A DNA stretch of 64,000 nucleotides from Serinus canaria. Lineage: Eukaryota > Chordata > Aves > Passeriformes > Fringillidae. The notes beneath the pieces were generated by a model, which was given only the letters and a program-made list of their open reading frames with translations, was not told the DNA's origin and did not search any database. Both the position numbers and the translations under genes were made by a program. The stretch is from contig NC_066315.1 in assembly GCF_022539315.1 (NCBI RefSeq), positions 22,977,649 through 23,041,648 of the forward strand. The letters run 5' to 3'. Shown piece after piece: positions 39,627-50,499 of the stretch (positions within the stretch are counted from its first letter, which is position 1; each line of letters starts with the position of its first letter).

Positions 39627-42600
39627 AATAGAAATGGCATAGCAGACATGGCAAAAACCAATTAGTGCCTGTCCTTGGTACTCAGAGTGCTACATTGGCT
39701 CACAATTAGGGCTTGCTATGATTTGAAACATCTTTAAGCTTCTTCTATTGAACACAATATGTGGGAATATGGTTCTGTCACATTTTTTTAATGTTCAAGC
39801 AATGCTGACATATCCCAGAGATGTGAGTTCAGGCTGTGGTTTCATGGCAGCCTAATTTCTATGGCAGGCTGGCTGCCACTATGAAGTCACAAATACATTA
39901 CTTGTGAGAAGGAAGGAAAAGTGCCTCCCAAACCAGTTTGGTGGATGCTTTTGCTTGCTATGGCAATAGTGTGGACAAAGTTTAGGATGAGCTGCTCCTA
40001 GCCCATTCTCTAAAAGGAGGACCCAGACTTCCAACTCTGAATTGCAATCACAAACGTACTTGTAAGAAAGTAAGTGTAGGCACAGTGAAGATTTTTAAGT
40101 AAATATTTAATATAGTCTGCATTTTTAAAAAGTCATGATATATTCAAAGAAGGAGCTCTACAACTGTTAAAAAAAAAAAGAAAGAAAGAGATAGAAACCA
40201 CAATGGCTTTGCAGAAATACTAACTAATTAATAGTTACCCTAATAGCTAGACTATGTCTGTCTAGCTACAATAAATGGCAGAGGAACAGACAGTGTCCAA
40301 AAGAACCACCATCAGCAAAGTACTTCCTGAGATTTCAGAATGATTTCAACATTAAACTTGATTCATTGATATCAACAAGTAAGAACCAGAAGCTAGATAT
40401 GCTGTCTTTTCCCTTTCCATCCCTTCCTAATGCCTTCTATTCAGTGTTCATATTTTATGCATATCCTTCCTCATGAATTAAAGAGTTCTGAAAATTGAAG
40501 AATAACTATGAAGTCTCTCTCACTTTCCAGGTAGAATATGTAAGGATGGGCATGACTGAACCTTGTTTGCAATGGTGTGACTACCACTGAGAGTCAAAGT
40601 GGGAAAAGGAGGTGTTTTCATCTGAAAATACAGAAACTCATAAGCATGTCAGAATCTTCTGGATGTCAGAGATTCAGTCAGCCAAATGTTGCAGTAGCTG
40701 TGTCTCCTGGATATGGGCTCATTCCTGCTGAGCAGGTTCAAGGCTGAGGTTTCACTGCAGTGGGATACTGCTGTAGTGGGCTGTGGCTGCTGAGACCAGC
40801 CATCCCTGACATGACTGGGATCAGGCTAGTATGACACTTTAGGATAGGGAAGCAAACTTTTATAGGTTCTGTATTCAGCACGTGGACAGCTGAGGGGAAC
40901 AGAAGACTGGGACACTGCGGTGACATGGCTTATCCTCATGGTCTTCAGTTCTGGGAGCCCCCAGATACTTTTCTTAATGCCAGCAATACCATATGAAATT
41001 ATACAGAATCACAATTATCATCCCTGAGATGGAAGATGTGTGGATTTGCATAAATAAGTCCAAAGCCAGTAAAAATGATGCAATCATCTTAGACACCCAT
41101 AAAAACAGAGATGTCACAAGATCCAAAAGCAGAGTCCAGATGCACCCACACACTATCATGGGATAGGTTAGTGTTCTGATAGGGATACTGGGGAAGGAGG
41201 GACTTGAGCAATTTGCAGTTGGGCTAAACATTGTGCCTGCATATTTGAGCATTACAGAATGACAACCTGTGACAACAGGAAATTAAATTCCATCATCCTG
41301 AACATAACACTATCTACTGTGAACTTTGAGATTTTTATGAAATGCTCCTTTTTCCTCTCCTTGAAGACTATGGGATTGGCTAAGGATGGTTTATCTGGGG
41401 CCCACGTGGGATATCAGAGTGCTGCAGTGTTGAGCAGTTTCTGTGCAGCCAGGGTCAAAGAGTAGGGGAAATGCTAACTAGAAAAGCCAGCTGCAGAATT
41501 GGAGGAAGGTCTAGAACACTACTCCTGTCCATCCTTAAGATAATTCCTTTCACACAAACAGCCTAAATTTTCCAAAAACAATTTCTTTCAAAATACAGCT
41601 GACCCCTCCTGTATGATGAAGAATGTATTTAGGGGAGAAGGGTGTACAAGCAAATCCTTGTGGCACATTCCTTTCAGTCTTGCTGGGCATTCTGCCTCTG
41701 TTTACACTGGTTAAATATTTAAAGCTATCTTTAAAAAGAAAAGCAAAAGCCCAAAAATTTCTTCTAAAGGGAAAGTCAAGATTGTCCTTTAACGTGTACC
41801 AAGCTGCATTCCACTGAAAAAGGCAGATGAAGACTGAGAAATACTCCTGCTCTGATCTCATCCTGCTCACTCTCTAAATAGCATTCATGGAAAATACACA
41901 CACAGCTAAAAGACATAGAAAAACAACTTTCCTCCACTCTATCTCCCCCCCCACACACCTTTTCAATTTGTGTATCTTGAAATAATAATGCAGCAAATAT
42001 GATCTGAATCTCATTTACATCAGTGGAAATGGGGAGTCATTTCTTTAAAAGGAATGTACTTGAAGCCCAGCAAGAGCAGCGTGAGGCCAGAAGTAAGAGC
42101 TCATCACATAATTTCTCCTTGCATCACAGCCTTATGAAGCTCTACTCCTTTCCCTTGTATCTGTGAAATCAGCAGGTCTGCTCCTGGGAGTAAGGATTGC
42201 CATCTTAGGCTCTTAAATCAGCCTCTCTGTGTTTGAAGAACAAGAGAGAGTCTGTGTTTTCAGGCACTGTATGTAACTGTAGAAGAACTTGCTCAAGAAA
42301 GGGAAATAAAAAGAAAGTAAAAATGTTCACATTCTCTGAACAAAATGAGCTGTGATCTGCAATTGCCCTTTTAAGAGTTGTGACTTTTTCTTGTTCTCCG
42401 GAAAACTTCTGGCAGCAGCAGCCGGGCTGCAGCCCCTGCGCCTCTCACCCCAGCGCAGAACATGTCAGGGAAGGCAGGCAACATACGGCTTTAATTTCCA
42501 AGGGATCATCTACATTTCTCCTGAACAGAAAAGAAAACCAAATCAAATCTCCACATACTCCATCTATCTTGAATAAACAGCATTAAGGAAAAAATGCTGT

Positions 42601-43525
42601 GCGTATTGGGAGGAAGAGATTCTTTGTAGTCTGCTTTGACTGTGCATACCGCTTCTCCTCATGCCTCTTTAAAACACAAAATCCTTGTAATGGGGGCCTG
42701 ACTTACACCAATTCTGGCCAAAAATTCCTCTTTATTCCTCGCCCATGCTACCTGGTAGAACATTCATGTTACAATAGGTATCACTCAGCAGGAATAAATT
42801 CTATTTCTCTTGTTTCCACAACCCCCAAATAGAAATAAAAGTACAATTTTTAACCTAAACTGACAATTGCAAACTAATGCAGGCAATTAATAAAAGGCAT
42901 ATAGAGAGGCAAGTGGGATGAATTTGAGGGTAAGCTGACCTGGGCCACCCCATGGTCAGAGAATTACTTGGTGTCTTGTCAAATGCTTGTTAGTAACAAC
43001 TGCCTCTGCACTGAGGTGACTTTCTGAGCACTTGGCTGTACAGCCTTGAGATCCTTTGCTGCAGAAAGTATTCTGGCTGCTGACTGAACCATCCGTAAGG
43101 TTTGTGTTCAGCTCCTACTGATTTTCTTTGCCAATCACTGTATGTGTTTGTTATTTTTGTCAGCATAGGCATACTTCCAAGAGTCTTCTAGATGTTCCAA
43201 GAAATGTTGAAGGCAGGCTTTTAAATTTTAAGGATTTTGTTCTCCTGGCAAGACTAGGTCTGTGAGACACTATGCCCATGGTCCTGAGGCAGATGGCTAT
43301 GTCATTGGCAAGTTGCAAACTGAGAAGTATCTTACCACGCAAATGCTGCATCTGCTTGGGAGACTTGTCCAGGTACCTTCTCTCCAGAATTTTGGTTTGT
43401 AGACCTCCATGTCAACTTCTAGGGTCAAACACCTTACTTTAAAGAGAATGTATTATCTAGATTAAGGATTTTATAATCCAAAGTATATGGTAGTTTTACG
43501 TGGGATGTATGACACTGTAATCCTC

Positions 43526-43603
43526 TCTCCTTCATTTCACTGCATTTAGAATCTTTGTACTTATTCTCCTTTATTTCACTGCTTTTACAATCCTTGCAGT
43601 GAT
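43526..43603. repeat. Two-copy tandem repeat, 39 bp unit
   Basis: TCTCCTTCATTTCACTGC... (43,526-43,564) is repeated at 43,565-43,603 with roughly 80% identity. The unit is divisible by three and stays open on the minus strand, giving a repeated 13-residue Lys/Glu-rich peptide, probably without meaning. Confidence 0.75.
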
Positions 43604-46600
43604 TTTTCAGCAAGTGTCCCTGTCTGTGCATTGAGAGGACTTGATGTGATATGTAGTGCCAGTACTCAGAGCTGAAATGAGACCCACCTGAGATGTGGAT
43701 CTGTACTGTCTCATTTGGAAACTCCCAAGAAACTTCATTAATTTAGTATACACATTGTTGCCCATCACAGATTATGTATTTTAATCCCTCTGTCTACCTA
43801 AATCTCAAAAAACCTTTCTTTCCATACAGAACTAATTGCTTTGCACACAAAAAATATCGTGTTCTTATTGGCCAAGATTCATGCTCAACAGGAGACAAAA
43901 ATCAACTTTCAACTTATTCCACTGAATTATAATGATCTCAGTTTTAACCCTTTATATGACATCTAAAGAATGAAATGTTGACTCAACTAAAAACCTAATG
44001 ATTTAAGCATAACTTTTGCTTTAATTTGGTGGACAAACATAATTTATGTTATCATTTTGGTTTACATTTTATTCATTTGGGTACTCACTAGCCTTCCTAC
44101 GTAAACATTTGGACTTATATTTGGGTTCTCTGTATGTAACATAGGTCTGTGAGATAAAGCTGAATAATTTCCTCTAAGGAAACAAGTTTCCCTTAGGTGC
44201 TGTGGAATGGAAGCATTCCCTCTATCCTATTTCTACCAGTCACATAGAGGAAAACAAGAAAATCCTGATGACTTCTTGCTTTGTTTCTTTACAAAATTAA
44301 AGATTTACATGACTACTTTTTTTTTTCCCCAGACAATCCCCCATCTCCCATAACAAGCAAAGCAAGCACAAACCAGCACTCTAAGGATAGTATTGGTACA
44401 TAAAGAATGTGAGAGGCCAAATTTCACAGTCTGCCTACCTACCAGAGTCCTAAGTTCCCCTAATGGCTACTATACCTAGTAACACCTGCATATTATTTTG
44501 AAGTAAAAGCTGAAATTCCTTTTTATTATTATTTAATGCCCAAATTTTTGTTTCTTTTAGAATTGAAGATCGTCTCTCTGTGGCAAGGGGGAAGAGTGCC
44601 TGTGCTTTAAGAAATACACTGTGTGTCTTTGTAAGAACATGATTACTGTCACACTGACCCGAGCAAAGGAGGCATCCAGTCCAGTCTCCTCTCTCCAGCT
44701 GTCACCTATGATGGACACCTAAGGCATCATTAAAAGAACAGGGGAGACACACAGGAATCCAATCCTGTGGATATGATATGCAGCACTGGGCTTGCATGAA
44801 GAAGTTGTATATTTTGTGTAGACCAAGACATATACGTGGAAAAGGAAGACTTTTGGTCACATTTTTCTGTGGGTTAAAATCACCTTTCAGCTAAGAGCAA
44901 TTGCCTACTATTTCCTAAGTTATTTATTCATTATGCCAGCTCTGACAGGAAGAAGATGGTAGCTTTAGAATAGAGAGGATATTGATGATGTTAATGATGG
45001 GAAAAAATAGCATTTATTAGCTAAGCAGAAATAAGAAATAATTACCAATTACAGTCTGTTGATTTGGAAAGGGGTAAGTGGGAGGGGGCAGTGCTGTAAG
45101 TTGAAGTAGAAGGAAATCATAATGTAGTATCAGACCAGCATCTCTACTGAGTCAAACATTTTGGGCAGACTTATGAAACCTATGTGCACTTCTGTGAGCC
45201 AAGTTCTGTAGTTTCCCTGAAGGATCAGGTCTGAAAGGAGTGGGGGAATATCTGTTTTGTGAGAAAGATTCCCTCACAAACAGCACAGTGGTTTGTTTGG
45301 TCTGTGGAGATGGCCTCCAGGAGCTGATGCTGGTCGTTTTCAGCAGTAGAACTACAAGGAAGGCAGCTGTGCACTGGATGAAGTACAGCCCTGGAACATC
45401 AAATGTAAGACCAGGGTATGCTGGTGATTTGATGGCAGGGGGTGTTCATTGCTGTAGTAGTGGATGGGCATCAAAACACATCTTGCATTTCTTGCTCAGG
45501 CACGGTTTAAACTGATCTGGTGTTTTGGGCCACAAAGGATTATGCTTTAATGATGAGTTTTGTGGTTTGGGGTGTTTGAAATGTAGGACAAGTGCTTCTG
45601 GGAAGATTCTTTCCACACAGGATTTTCTTCTGTTATGTGAAAAATTACTACACAGTTAAAATGAGCAAGTCCTAGAAACTTTTCTGAACTTACCAGCTCT
45701 CAACCCTTGTTCTTCCCACAATACCACCTCCATCCCATTTCCACTTATTCTTTCTGAGCTGGTCTCACTGATACATCTGAACTTGAAGTAGTTTTTCTCA
45801 AGCTGTGTTTAGCTTGTTAATTTGTTAATCCAAAAATGTGTCTAGTTTTCCTTTTATACTAGCTGATCTGAAAAAATCTATTATGCACATGTACAAACCT
45901 TATCTGTATACACTGGTCTTTCTCCTAGAACAATCTTCTAGGTTGTTAGAAATGTTGTTTTTCGGTTTGAGAAATGTTTCCTTAATGTTTCACATGCAGA
46001 CCCCAGTAGGCAGAATTTCAATCAACTGATGATGCACTTGGGCATCTTAATTACCTCTCCTGGACTGTGTGATGTGTCCCCAGGTCTAACGAGGACAGAC
46101 AGAAAGCCAAGGAGGCTTCCCAAGACTAGTCAGAAATTCACACTCATTGCCGATGAGAAAGAGCATGGATAATACTTATTCTGATCTAAAGATCCAGTGT
46201 TCAGTCTTTTTAGGATGAACAGAGAAACAATACTGCTATCTAGAGCTGAATATAAATAGGTTTTGTGCTAGAAAGAAGTTAATAATTTTAATTACTGATG
46301 TAGGTCTGAAGAGAAAAATCTGTAGCTTCAAACTATAAATACAATATTTAAAGAATCAAACTGTTCAGCAGAAGATGGAAAAAGGTATTTGTGCACATCA
46401 TTTTTGAACTATGGTCCTCTGAGAAGAGAGTTCTTGGCAGAACTCAATGAACCTCAGTAAACAAGGACATCAGCAATCGACATTTTTAAGGATGTGCAAT
46501 TTCTAAACATGATCCCACTCCTGCAGTCGTTACACAGCACAGATTTTGCTATTAATTAGTTTGAATGTGGGACAGTTCTGCTGGGAGAAAGAAAGTGGCC

Positions 46601-47039
46601 TAAATAGCATGGTCCAAATTTTATCTATAGCTATCCAAGAAATACGGATGTCTTTTATTAACCCTTGCCACCTCTGACAGCTAGAAATAAATGCTGGAGC
46701 TGTCTTGCTACTAATGGATTTTTGGAGTTCAATTAACATGTAAGGCAGAAAGGATGGGAGCATGCTGCAGAGAAGGAAGACAGCTGGTGGGAGAAGTTCC
46801 ATGCCTGGTTCAGCTCTGAATGGTAGAATGAACCTTCAGACAAATATGAGAACATTTGCACACACAACGGAGAGCCTTAATTACTGAATGTCTGGAGAAC
46901 AGGGCAGGGTTCTTCTCTCCAGGAGCACACTTTATTATTCTTATTCAGTTCCAATGAGTACAGTAAATCCCCTATTCAGCCTTCATCGTTTTTTCTGGAC
47001 TATGTATTTCGGGAGAGCCAACAGGGCCTCCATTCTGTT

Positions 47040-47967
47040 TGTGCAATGGGGCTTCAGGCATATAAAAATGGCTATTGCTGGTGGTCACTGTATGCCCATT
47101 CACCCCCTCCCCAGAATATAGCAAGAATTTTCCAAAAAAACTGACGGGAGGTCACACAGCATTCGACATGAGTCACACTGGAATAGTTGCCCACCCCGCA
47201 GAGAGAGGAAGGGAAATGGGAAAGCCCTATGGGGATTATTTTCGTATGTCGGGCTGCTGCTGCGGACACGCTGGGAGGAAGGAGCAGATAACACACTGGC
47301 AATAGCTTGGTAGCGAGTTAGTTAGTGTCTCTGGGGAGAGGCGAGTTTTAGCCGCTCCAGTATCACCGTGAGTGCGACATCGCGGTCTGTGCCTTGACGG
47401 AGCTGCGGCTCCTGCCCGCACCTCAAGTGACCGCAGCGTGTCTCCCACATTTCAGAGCGGCAGAGACACCCCCACTGCGCACTGCTCTCCGCAGCAGAGT
47501 CCTGCCCTTTGCTGAGTGCCAAACATCGATTCCCCCGCCCGGATTAGCCCGGCTGCTTGCACAGCGGCGAGCATCGAGGGTGACGGGCTCCGGCCCAGTC
47601 CGGGTGCGCGCTCAACAGCTTCAACAATCGTCATCAGCGGGGAATCCAAAAAACAGCCCCGGGACAGGCGGGGCCGGCGCGCTGCCGACCGACGCGGCGC
47701 AGCCCCGTCCCCCCGACCACCCCCCCGCGGCGGGGCCCCTTCCCCAGCGCCGCCCCCGCCGCCTTTGTGCGCGGCGCGGGGCAGCCCCTTGCCCGCCTGC
47801 GCCCGCCCCCGGGTGAGGCGTTGGGAGACGGTCCCTTACGCAGGAAAGTTCGGCGTCGGTTTCAAGGCTCCTCCCTCCGGTGAAGCAGACTGCGGGGCGC
47901 CTGGAAACCGGTCGGAGGGAGTGCGGCGCGGCGAGGCGAGGGGCGCGGGCTCGAGGGGCCGGCACAA
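47040..47967 (+). promoter_or_regulatory. FZD1 promoter and distal 5' leader, CpG-rich
   Basis: GC and CpG content climb sharply from about 47,330 to the coding start. GC-box-like sequences (CCGCCCCC at 47,803-47,810 and a CGCCCCCGCC stretch at 47,751-47,760) fit a CpG-island promoter. Further out are a TATAAAA at 47,061, a perfect AP-1 site TGAGTCA at 47,169-47,175 and a GGATTA (OTX/bicoid-type) at 47,233-47,238. The transcription start cannot be read from sequence; my estimate is within about 47,750-47,950, based on the few-hundred-base leader of the mammalian gene. Site calls are motif matches only. Confidence 0.65.
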
Positions 47968-48009
47968 ATGGTCAGGCGGCGGCGGCGGAGGCGGCGGCGG
48001 CGGCCGTAG
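47968..48009 (+). CDS. Upstream ORF 1 in FZD1 leader, poly-arginine
   Basis: A 13-codon ORF reads MVRRRRRRRRRRP and stops at TAG 48,007-48,009. It lies 237 bases upstream of the FZD1 ATG and in the same frame; its stop is what separates the two. The start context has C at -3 and G at +4 (moderate). The ten arginine codons come from the leader CGG repeat (eight CGG in two runs, plus AGG). Runs of basic residues are known to slow ribosomes in the exit tunnel, so an inhibitory role is possible. It counts only if the transcript starts upstream of 47,968, which I infer but cannot show. Confidence 0.5.
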   Translation: MVRRRRRRRRRRP

Positions 48010-48118
48010 TCGGAGGCGCGGAGGACGCTGCCGCCGGTGCGGGCAGAGCTGCGCGCTGCGCTCCGCGGCCGCGTGAGCGGCGGCCGGGGCTGCCCCGTCC
48101 CTGCCCGCCGCTCCCTTC

Positions 48119-48202
48119 ATGAGTCGCAAGTTCGGGCCGGGAGGAGCAGCGGCGGCGGCGGCGGGGCGGCGGGAGCCCGGCAGGGCAGGCGGCACCGACT
48201 GA
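48119..48202 (+). CDS. Upstream ORF 2 in FZD1 leader, ending 2 nt before FZD1 ATG
   Basis: A 27-codon ORF begins at an ATG in weak context (T at -3, A at +4), encodes a short basic/Ala-Gly-rich peptide with six consecutive alanines, and ends at TGA 48,200-48,202. The FZD1 ATG follows at 48,205, giving TGA-GC-ATG. It is out of frame with FZD1. Such close spacing normally disfavours scanning reinitiation, so the uORF would repress unless skipped by leaky scanning. These two uORFs hold the only ATGs I see between about 47,800 and the FZD1 start. Confidence 0.5.
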   Translation: MSRKFGPGGAAAAAAGRREPGRAGGTD

Positions 48203-48204
48203 GC

Positions 48205-49962
48205 ATGGCCGAGCGGCGCGGGCCGGCGGTGAGCGGCGGCGGGGAAGTTGGCAGCGGCCGGTGCCCGCGGCTGCCGCTGCTGCTGGTGCTGCTGTGGGCG
48301 GCGGCGCTCCCGGCCGGGGGGCAGCTGCCGGCGTCGCAGTACAACGGCGAGCGGGGCATCTCCATCCCGGACCACGGCTACTGCCAGCCCATCTCCATCC
48401 CTCTCTGCACCGACATCGCCTACAACCAGACCATCATGCCCAACCTGCTGGGCCACACCAACCAGGAGGACGCGGGGCTGGAGGTGCACCAGTTCTACCC
48501 GCTGGTGAAGGTGCAGTGCTCGGCCGAACTCAAGTTCTTCCTGTGCTCCATGTACGCGCCGGTGTGCACCGTGCTGGAGCAGGCCCTGCCGCCCTGCCGC
48601 TCCCTCTGCGAGCGGGCCCGCCAGGGCTGCGAGGCCCTCATGAACAAGTTCGGCTTCCAGTGGCCCGACACGCTGCGCTGCGAAAAGTTCCCGGTGCACG
48701 GGGCTGGCGAGCTCTGCGTGGGGCAGAACGCCTCCGAGCGCGGCACCCCGACGCCCGCCCTGCGCCCCGAGAGCTGGACCAGCAACCCGCACCGCGGGGG
48801 CGCCGGCGGCGGCGCCGGGGGCCCGGGGCCCGGCGAGCCCCGCGGGCGCTTCACCTGCCCGCGGGCGCTGAAGGTGCCCTCCTACCTGAACTACCGCTTC
48901 CTGGGAGAGAAGGACTGCGGGGCGCCCTGCGAGCCCGGCCGCCTCTACGGGCTCATGTACTTCGGGCCCGAGGAGCTGCGCTTCTCCCGCACCTGGATCG
49001 GCATCTGGTCCGTGCTCTGCTGTGCCTCTACCCTCTTCACCGTCCTCACCTACTTGGTGGACATGAAGCGATTCAGCTACCCCGAGCGGCCCATCATCTT
49101 CCTCTCAGGCTGCTACACGGCGGTGGCCGTGGCCTACATCGCCGGCTTCCTCCTGGAGGAGAGGGTGGTCTGCAACGAGCGCTTTGCCGAGGACGGTTCC
49201 CGCACTGTGGCGCAGGGCACGAAGCGGGAGGGCTGCACCATCCTCTTCATGATGCTCTACTTCTTTGGCATGGCCAGCTCCATCTGGTGGGTCATCCTCT
49301 CCCTTACCTGGTTCCTTGCTGCTGGCATGAAGTGGGGCCATGAGGCCATTGAGGCCAATTCCCAGTACTTTCATCTGGCCGCCTGGGCCGTGCCGGCCAT
49401 CAAGACCATCACCATCCTTGCTCTGGGACAAGTGGATGGCGACGTCCTCAGCGGCGTCTGCTTTGTGGGCATCAACAACGTGGATGCCCTGAGGGGCTTC
49501 GTGCTGGCCCCCTTGTTCGTCTACCTGTTCATAGGCACCTCTTTCCTGCTGGCTGGCTTTGTGTCCCTCTTCAGGATCCGGACCATCATGAAGCATGACG
49601 GCACCAAGACAGAAAAGCTGGAGAAGCTCATGGTGAGGATAGGCATCTTCAGCGTCCTCTACACGGTGCCGGCCACCATCGTCATTGCCTGCTATTTTTA
49701 CGAGCAAGCTTTTAGGGAACAGTGGGAGAGGAGCTGGGTCACGCAGAGCTGTAAGAGTTATGCCATTCCCTGCCCCAACAACCACAGCGGCCACCACCCG
49801 CCCATGAGCCCCGACTTCACTGTCTTCATGATCAAGTATCTCATGACCTTAATCGTGGGCATCACCTCGGGCTTCTGGATCTGGTCTGGGAAAACCCTGA
49901 ACTCCTGGAGAAAGTTTTACACCAGGCTCACCAACAGCAAGCAGGGCGAGACCACGGTCTGA
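48205..49962 (+). CDS. FZD1: Frizzled-1 Wnt receptor, complete single-exon gene
   Basis: Class F seven-pass receptor for Wnt ligands at the plasma membrane, signalling through Dishevelled. The 585-residue reading frame shows: a hydrophobic signal peptide (about residues 21-39); a cysteine-rich domain with exactly ten cysteines (60, 68, 105, 114, 121, 131, 135, 142, 159, 171); a Gly-rich linker (198-210); seven membrane segments (about 264-286, 296-317, 345-372, 387-407, 431-456, 476-498, 537-560); the class F switch pair R478 and W558; the Dishevelled-binding KTxxxW motif (563-568); and a C-terminal ETTV PDZ ligand. N-glycosylation sequons lie at N74, N175 and N526. CRD wording ([31 protein letters not shown]) favours FZD1 over FZD2 or FZD7. 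The start is the first in-frame ATG after an in-frame TAG at 48,007, with A at -3 and G at +4. It is shorter than the 647-residue human protein because it lacks the long mammalian N-terminus. No frameshift or missing key residue is visible. Confidence 0.96.
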   Translation: MAERRGPAVSGGGEVGSGRCPRLPLLLVLLWAAALPAGGQLPASQYNGERGISIPDHGYCQPISIPLCTDIAYNQTIMPNLLGHTNQEDAGLEVHQFYPLVKVQCSAELKFFLCSMYAPVCTVLEQALPPCRSLCERARQGCEALMNKFGFQWPDTLRCEKFPVHGAGELCVGQNASERGTPTPALRPESWTSNPHRGGAGGGAGGPGPGEPRGRFTCPRALKVPSYLNYRFLGEKDCGAPCEPGRLYGLMYFGPEELRFSRTWIGIWSVLCCASTLFTVLTYLVDMKRFSYPERPIIFLSGCYTAVAVAYIAGFLLEERVVCNERFAEDGSRTVAQGTKREGCTILFMMLYFFGMASSIWWVILSLTWFLAAGMKWGHEAIEANSQYFHLAAWAVPAIKTITILALGQVDGDVLSGVCFVGINNVDALRGFVLAPLFVYLFIGTSFLLAGFVSLFRIRTIMKHDGTKTEKLEKLMVRIGIFSVLYTVPATIVIACYFYEQAFREQWERSWVTQSCKSYAIPCPNNHSGHHPPMSPDFTVFMIKYLMTLIVGITSGFWIWSGKTLNSWRKFYTRLTNSKQGETTV

Positions 49963-50499
49963 GACCCCTGCTTGCCAGGCTAGGGAGATGCGGGCAGGCG
50001 GAGGACTGAGGCTCTGCCTCGGGAAGCAGCTCCTTATCCAGCCTGGGCAAACTTTTGTGACTGCGAGTGGCTTCCGCAGGCGCGGGGAGCGGAGAACGAG
50101 CTAGGGAGACCCCAGTGCCTGGGATCTCCGGGCTCTGCCCTCCCCGTGCTGCTCGGGCTGTCTCCTGTAGGAGCTGAACGCACTGTCAGGTTGGGGGAGA
50201 GGGATGTAAATAGCCTCTGTAAGATTTTGTAAGTATATTTGTATTTAAATTACAAGAAAACTCACTTTTTTTTTTTTTTTAATTATTTAGGACACTTCTA
50301 ACCCGTTTGCGGATTTTACTTCATCGCTTATCACACCCTTCCCCCCCCCGCGGGGGTTCTTTTTTTTTTTTTTTATTTAAAGGAAAAAAGGCTTTGTATT
50401 TTTATTTCGTAGGGACGGATGGGTAAAGCTGCCGGTAAAATAATCGAAAACAAATCCCCTTCTTCTCCCCCACACAGGTTTTGTAATGGCTTTGCTTGG

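Larger units (their letters stand above)
33055..47035. other. Intergenic DNA upstream of FZD1
   Basis: Holds two MIR-like copies, the 35-nt poly-A tract and the 39-bp tandem repeat. A small GC-richer patch lies at about 42,400-42,470. No coding exon was recognised; the 131-codon plus frame at 33,388-33,783 shows no domain. Confidence 0.6.
47330..50200. other. CpG island spanning FZD1 promoter and coding region
   Basis: Dense CpG and high GC run through the leader and coding sequence, in sharp contrast with flanks near 40% GC. The richest part is 47,650-48,350, with GGC/CGG runs at 47,971-48,005 and 48,148-48,172 that could form G-quadruplex or hairpin structure. The Gly-linker codons (48,793-48,840) are another near-pure GC stretch. 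The extent was judged by eye. Confidence 0.85.

Noticed and set aside
40974..41252. Hydrophobic 92-codon minus-strand ORF resembling a membrane protein
   Set aside because: Hydrophobicity follows from the A-rich plus strand. No family resemblance, start context or neighbouring exon.
48037..48204. 56-codon N-terminal extension of FZD1 from a GTG
   Set aside because: No ATG lies in frame between the TAG at 48,007 and 48,205. The extension is Arg/Gly-rich leader sequence, and the signal peptide fits a start at 48,205.
47836..48792. 318-codon minus-strand ORF opposite FZD1
   Set aside because: Antisense shadow of GC-rich coding sequence; Ala/Arg/Pro-rich with no domain.
49105..49797. 230-codon minus-strand ORF opposite FZD1
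   Set aside because: Antisense reading of the transmembrane region; composition mirrors the sense codons.
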